A stretch of 24,545 nt of DNA. Origin: UBA2029 sp037447125 (GTDB lineage Bacteria > Chloroflexota > Anaerolineae > Aggregatilineales > Aggregatilineaceae). Below, in pieces: positions 22,019 to 24,545 of this stretch. The notes beneath the pieces are model-generated. The model was not told the DNA's origin. It saw nothing but the letters and a program-made list of their open reading frames with translations, and ran no database searches. The stretch is taken from positions 1 through 24,545 of the forward strand of contig JBBIHG010000053.1 in the NCBI GenBank assembly GCA_037447125.1. The letters are read 5' to 3'. The position numbers were made by a program, and so were the translations under genes. Within the stretch, counting starts at the first letter, position 1. Every line of letters begins with the position of its first letter.

Positions 22019-22660
22019 CTAGAACAGGCTGAGCTGCCGAGGAGGCGGGTCGTCCTGTGAGGGGCCGTTGCTGTCGGCCATCTCCTCGAGCAGGGTGAGC
22101 ATCTTGCGGAAGTCGGTCTCCATGGCCGAGCGCAGGTTCGGGTTGCGCAGGACGGCGGCAGGGTGAAACAGCGGGTAGTAGATGCGCCCGTCGGCGCGGC
22201 GCGGCTGGCCGTGAATCTTGGAGATGCGCGCGCTGGCCGGGAAGAAGAGCGCCATGCTGAAGCGCCCCAACGTGGCGACGATCTTGGGACGGATGATGGC
22301 GATCTGTTGGTTGAGATAGGTTTGCACGCAACTGTCGATCTCTTCGGGCAGCGGGTCGCGGTTGCCGGGCGGGCGGCATTTGACCACGTTGGCAATGAAC
22401 ACGTCGTTGCGCGTGAGGCCGATCATCGCCAGCAGCTCGCCGAGGTACTTGCCCGAAGCGCCGACGAACGGTAGCCCCTGCTGGTCTTCGTGGTAGCCCG
22501 GCGCCTCGCCAATGAACATGATGTCGGCGTTTGGGCGGCCAGCGCCGGGCACCACCCGCGTGCGGGCGCTGTGCAGCGTGCACGCCCGGCATGCCCGGAT
22601 GCTCTGGGCGATGTCATCCAGGGCGATGCGGCGCTCGTCCACGCTTTTCCCGTCAGTCAC
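22019..22660 (-). CDS. udg: Family 4 uracil-DNA glycosylase with clamp-binding tail
   Basis: 213 residues. Removes uracil from DNA in base-excision repair. Visible: motif GEAPGYHED (51-59), four Cys expected to bind a 4Fe-4S cluster (24, 27, 95, 111; CRAC, VKCRPPGNRDP and SC) and HPAAVL (166-171). The extreme C-terminus is PRQLSLF, which fits the bacterial sliding-clamp binding pattern QL-S/D-LF, suggesting recruitment to the beta clamp. It starts at GTG 22660 with AAGGAG 7 bases before it. The rimI stop is 23 bases upstream. It is the last gene of the operon, followed by a clear terminator. No other repair gene adjoins it. Confidence 0.95.
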   Translation of the reverse strand: MTDGKSVDERRIALDDIAQSIRACRACTLHSARTRVVPGAGRPNADIMFIGEAPGYHEDQQGLPFVGASGKYLGELLAMIGLTRNDVFIANVVKCRPPGNRDPLPEEIDSCVQTYLNQQIAIIRPKIVATLGRFSMALFFPASARISKIHGQPRRADGRIYYPLFHPAAVLRNPNLRSAMETDFRKMLTLLEEMADSNGPSQDDPPPRQLSLF

Positions 22661-22683
22661 TGGTCGTCTCCTTGTGGTCTGCT

Positions 22684-23277
22684 TCAGCGGGTGAAGCGAT
22701 CCTCAAACTGGACGCGGTCAGACAACGCGGCCAGCCGCTCCTCGACGCGCTGGGAGTAGGCGCTGTCCAGCGGGCGGGCCTCCATCAGCAGGGCGTCTTC
22801 GCCGTCGTCCCGGTAATAGCGCTTGCGTCGCCCGATCACCGTGTACTCATACTTGCGGTAAAGGGCCTGCGCTGCCTCGTTGCTCTCGCGGACTTCAAGT
22901 ACCGAATACTCGCCGCCCAGGCGCATCGCGCCCTTGAGCATACTCGCCAGCAAAAGTTCGCCGAGGCCCTGTCCGCGATGGTCTGGGCGCACGGCAATGG
23001 TGCTGATGTGCGCTTCGCCGCTGATCAGCCAGCAGCCGCCGTAGCCAATCACCTTGCCAGGCGGGCTGCTGCGGCCAAACGACAGCATCCTGCGCAGCCC
23101 TCGCGCCCTGACGTCGCCGTTCAGCTCCACGACCACCAGATGCGACGTGTCGCGGTTGGTCACCTCAAAGCGGTAAGCGTTCGCTGACCAAGGTGTCGTG
23201 AATGACTCGCGATCGATGGCCACCACCTGGTCAATGTCGTCCAGGGTCATGGGGCGCAGGATCACGCTCGGCGTCAT
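22684..23277 (-). CDS. rimI: Ribosomal protein S18-alanine N-acetyltransferase
   Basis: 197 residues, GNAT fold. Acetyl-CoA loop RPDHRGQGLGELLL (97-110); flanking ISTIAV and the C-terminal block LEVRESNEAAQALYRKYEY (127-145), typical of RimI, which acetylates the S18 N-terminus. A basic insertion near residues 54-74 (RARGLRRMLSFGRSSPPG) and about 30 extra C-terminal residues make it longer than the usual 150-residue RimI. Its ATG overlaps the tsaB stop (ATGA), a conserved neighbourhood for RimI with the t6A genes. Confidence 0.9.
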   Translation of the reverse strand: MTPSVILRPMTLDDIDQVVAIDRESFTTPWSANAYRFEVTNRDTSHLVVVELNGDVRARGLRRMLSFGRSSPPGKVIGYGGCWLISGEAHISTIAVRPDHRGQGLGELLLASMLKGAMRLGGEYSVLEVRESNEAAQALYRKYEYTVIGRRKRYYRDDGEDALLMEARPLDSAYSQRVEERLAALSDRVQFEDRFTR

Positions 23278-23942
23278 GGTGGGGCAGCCCCGGGCTGGTG
23301 CAAGTAGATCAGTGTCGCCGTGCGGGCGTCGGCGATCTGCCCCTCAGCCAGACGCGCCAGCGCGATATCCGCCAGGAATCCCGCCCGCCGCAGGGCAATT
23401 GCCGCCGGCAGCGCACGCACCGTCTGGCCGCCGGCGGCCAACGCCTCGCGGCCGGCTTCGTCAATCTCCCCGGCGAGGAGCGTCGGTCCGTCGAGCGTGG
23501 CGAGGAGTCCCTCCCAGGTGGAGATGACGGGCGGCGCAGAAGATTCCCAGCGGCTGGCACTGGCCCGAAATGCCTGCGCGCAAATCCTGCCGCGCCCTGG
23601 TTGCAGGACTGCTACAAGAGGCTGCGGCGAAAGGGGCGCCGCAGCCGCGATGATCTCCAGCGTGGGAACAGCCACGAGTGGGCAGCCCGCCGCCAGCGCC
23701 AGCCCCTTGGCCACGCCCATGCCGATGCGCAGACCTGTGAACGAGCCAGGTCCCTGCGAGATGGCGACGGCGGTCAGGTCGGCGGGGGAGGTGCGCGTCT
23801 GGGCGAAGGTCGCGCGGATGGCTGGGGCCAGCTCCACTGAGTGGTTGTTCGCTGTCAGCCATGTGTTTTCCAGCAGAAGTTGCTGACCATCATGCAGCGC
23901 GAGGCTGATGAAGCGTGTCGCCGTGTCAATCGCCAGAATCAT
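23274..23942 (-). CDS. tsaB: tRNA t6A modification protein TsaB
   Basis: 222 residues, the actin-like fold of the TsaD/Kae1 family. Signatures: LAIDTAT (3-9), NNHSVELAPAI (32-42), AISQGPGSFTGLRIG (60-74). TsaB is the non-catalytic partner of TsaD in the complex with TsaE that makes N6-threonylcarbamoyladenosine at A37 of tRNAs reading ANN codons. AAGGAG six bases before ATG 23942 fixes the start. It is 15 bases after tsaE and overlaps rimI. TsaD and TsaC are not in the window. Confidence 0.94.
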   Translation of the reverse strand: MILAIDTATRFISLALHDGQQLLLENTWLTANNHSVELAPAIRATFAQTRTSPADLTAVAISQGPGSFTGLRIGMGVAKGLALAAGCPLVAVPTLEIIAAAAPLSPQPLVAVLQPGRGRICAQAFRASASRWESSAPPVISTWEGLLATLDGPTLLAGEIDEAGREALAAGGQTVRALPAAIALRRAGFLADIALARLAEGQIADARTATLIYLHQPGAAPP

Positions 23943-23957
23943 CAGAGACTCCTTAGG

Positions 23958-24473
23958 TCATCCCGCTGCGCTGGACTGCCCGGCGACCTGCTCGCGCAGC
24001 GCGGCAAGCAGCGTCGCATAGCGCTCGCCGCTGGCCCGCAGCGCCAGATGGCGCTGGTGTGCGTCCAGAAACGTGAAGGCGATCCACAAACACTGTTCGG
24101 GAAGCGCCGCCCGGACATGCTCCGCCCACTCGATCACCGCGAAGCCGTCATCGTGCCACAGTTCTTCCAGGCCGATTCCCCAGGCGTCTCTGGCGCCGTC
24201 CAGGCGGTAGCAGTCCACGTGATAGAAGACCGTGCCATCCACGTCGCGGCGATGCTCGTGCACGAGCGTGAACGTCGGGCTAGTGACTCGCTCGCGCGCG
24301 CCCCAGCCGCGTCCAATTCCCTGGGCAAAGGCTGTCTTGCCGGCACCCAGGTCGCCCGAGAGGCAAACGACATCGCCCGGCTGCAGCAGTGCGCCCAGGA
24401 GATGGCCTAGTGCCTGGGTCTGCGCCAGGTTGTGGCTGGTGTATTCGAGATCGAGAGTGATAGAGTTTTCCAC
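23958..24473 (-). CDS. tsaE: tRNA t6A modification ATPase TsaE
   Basis: 171 residues. P-loop SGDLGAGKT (39-47), then SPTFTLVHEH (65-74), the VDCYRLDG block (87-94) and IEWAEHV (114-120), all diagnostic of TsaE, the ATPase that cycles the TsaB-TsaD complex. GTG 24473 is chosen because AGGAG lies 7 bases before it; another GTG at 24479 is in frame but has the same AGGAG only one base away. First gene of tsaE-tsaB-rimI-udg. Confidence 0.94.
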   Translation of the reverse strand: MENSITLDLEYTSHNLAQTQALGHLLGALLQPGDVVCLSGDLGAGKTAFAQGIGRGWGARERVTSPTFTLVHEHRRDVDGTVFYHVDCYRLDGARDAWGIGLEELWHDDGFAVIEWAEHVRAALPEQCLWIAFTFLDAHQRHLALRASGERYATLLAALREQVAGQSSAAG

Positions 24474-24480
24474 GTTCACG

Positions 24481-24485
24481 CTCCT
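24481..24485 (-). promoter_or_regulatory. Ribosome binding site fixing the tsaE start
   Basis: AGGAG on the minus strand, 7 bases before GTG 24473 and only one base from the alternative GTG at 24479. Confidence 0.75.
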
Positions 24486-24501
24486 GCAAGCTGACCCACT
24501 G

Positions 24502-24529
24502 ATTATACAGCGCGCAAGGGGGGTGACAA
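24502..24529 (-). promoter_or_regulatory. Promoter of the tsaE-tsaB-rimI-udg operon
   Basis: Minus-strand TTGTCA (24524-24529), 16-base spacer, perfect TATAAT (24502-24507). The start would be near 24495, a leader of about 22 bases. This is the strongest promoter match in the window. Confidence 0.8.
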
Positions 24530-24545
24530 TACCGCACGCACCGCC

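Noticed and set aside
1..24545. CRISPR arrays, tRNA/rRNA genes, transposases, integrase sites, toxin-antitoxin pairs
   Set aside because: I looked for repeats, cloverleaf ends and typical protein motifs on both strands and saw none. Short tRNA-like folds could be missed without a covariance search.

Overview
This is a high-GC bacterial window with compact, overlapping gene layout and sigma70-like promoters, holding part of one gene and 18 complete protein genes. It contains no rRNA, tRNA, CRISPR array or mobile element that I can see. The mix (a membrane Ser/Thr kinase lacking PASTA repeats, a fused transaldolase/glucose-6-phosphate isomerase, an FGE-fold membrane protein, an ArnT/PMT-like mannosyltransferase with a soluble tail, family-4 UDG) suggests a Chloroflexota member, probably Anaerolineae-like. 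That assignment is inference from gene style, not from a marker tree.

Left part (1-6798). The window opens with the last 31 codons of groEL and a textbook terminator, followed by a possibly leaderless PknB-type kinase on the + strand. Everything from 1678 to 7977 is on the - strand: rpiB with tal-pgi (non-oxidative pentose phosphate pathway and glucose-6-phosphate entry), and a membrane-anchored FGE-fold protein lacking the catalytic cysteine pair. The FGE-fold gene has a 270-base leader with a long imperfect palindrome and a tandem repeat.

Middle part (7069-13127). An endonuclease IV-family TIM barrel (-) is divergent from an M50B-like membrane metallopeptidase (+). The M50B gene ends stop-on-stop against a five-gene - strand operon: M42 aminopeptidase, HAD hydrolase, membrane-anchored DsbA-like thioredoxin, M19 dipeptidase, and a small four-helix membrane protein.

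Right part (13224-24545). A six-gene - strand glycan operon runs from a WecA/MraY-type phosphosugar transferase through a sugar-nucleotide epimerase, a GT4 transferase, an AsnB-like amidotransferase and a second GT4 to a GT39/ArnT-like membrane transferase. Four successive genes in it are joined by 1-4 base overlaps. Lipid-linked glycan assembly with possible amidation of a sugar, then transfer outside the membrane, is the simplest reading. Upstream is a tsaE-tsaB-rimI-udg operon (tRNA t6A modification, ribosomal N-acetylation, DNA repair) with a strong promoter at the right edge and a clear terminator.

Nothing here is a demonstrably new defence or mobile system. The best leads are the AsnB gene inside the glycan operon, the FGE-fold protein without its cysteines plus its structured leader, the peptidase/thiol-redox operon, and two places where a terminator U-tract doubles as the next operon's -35 element.
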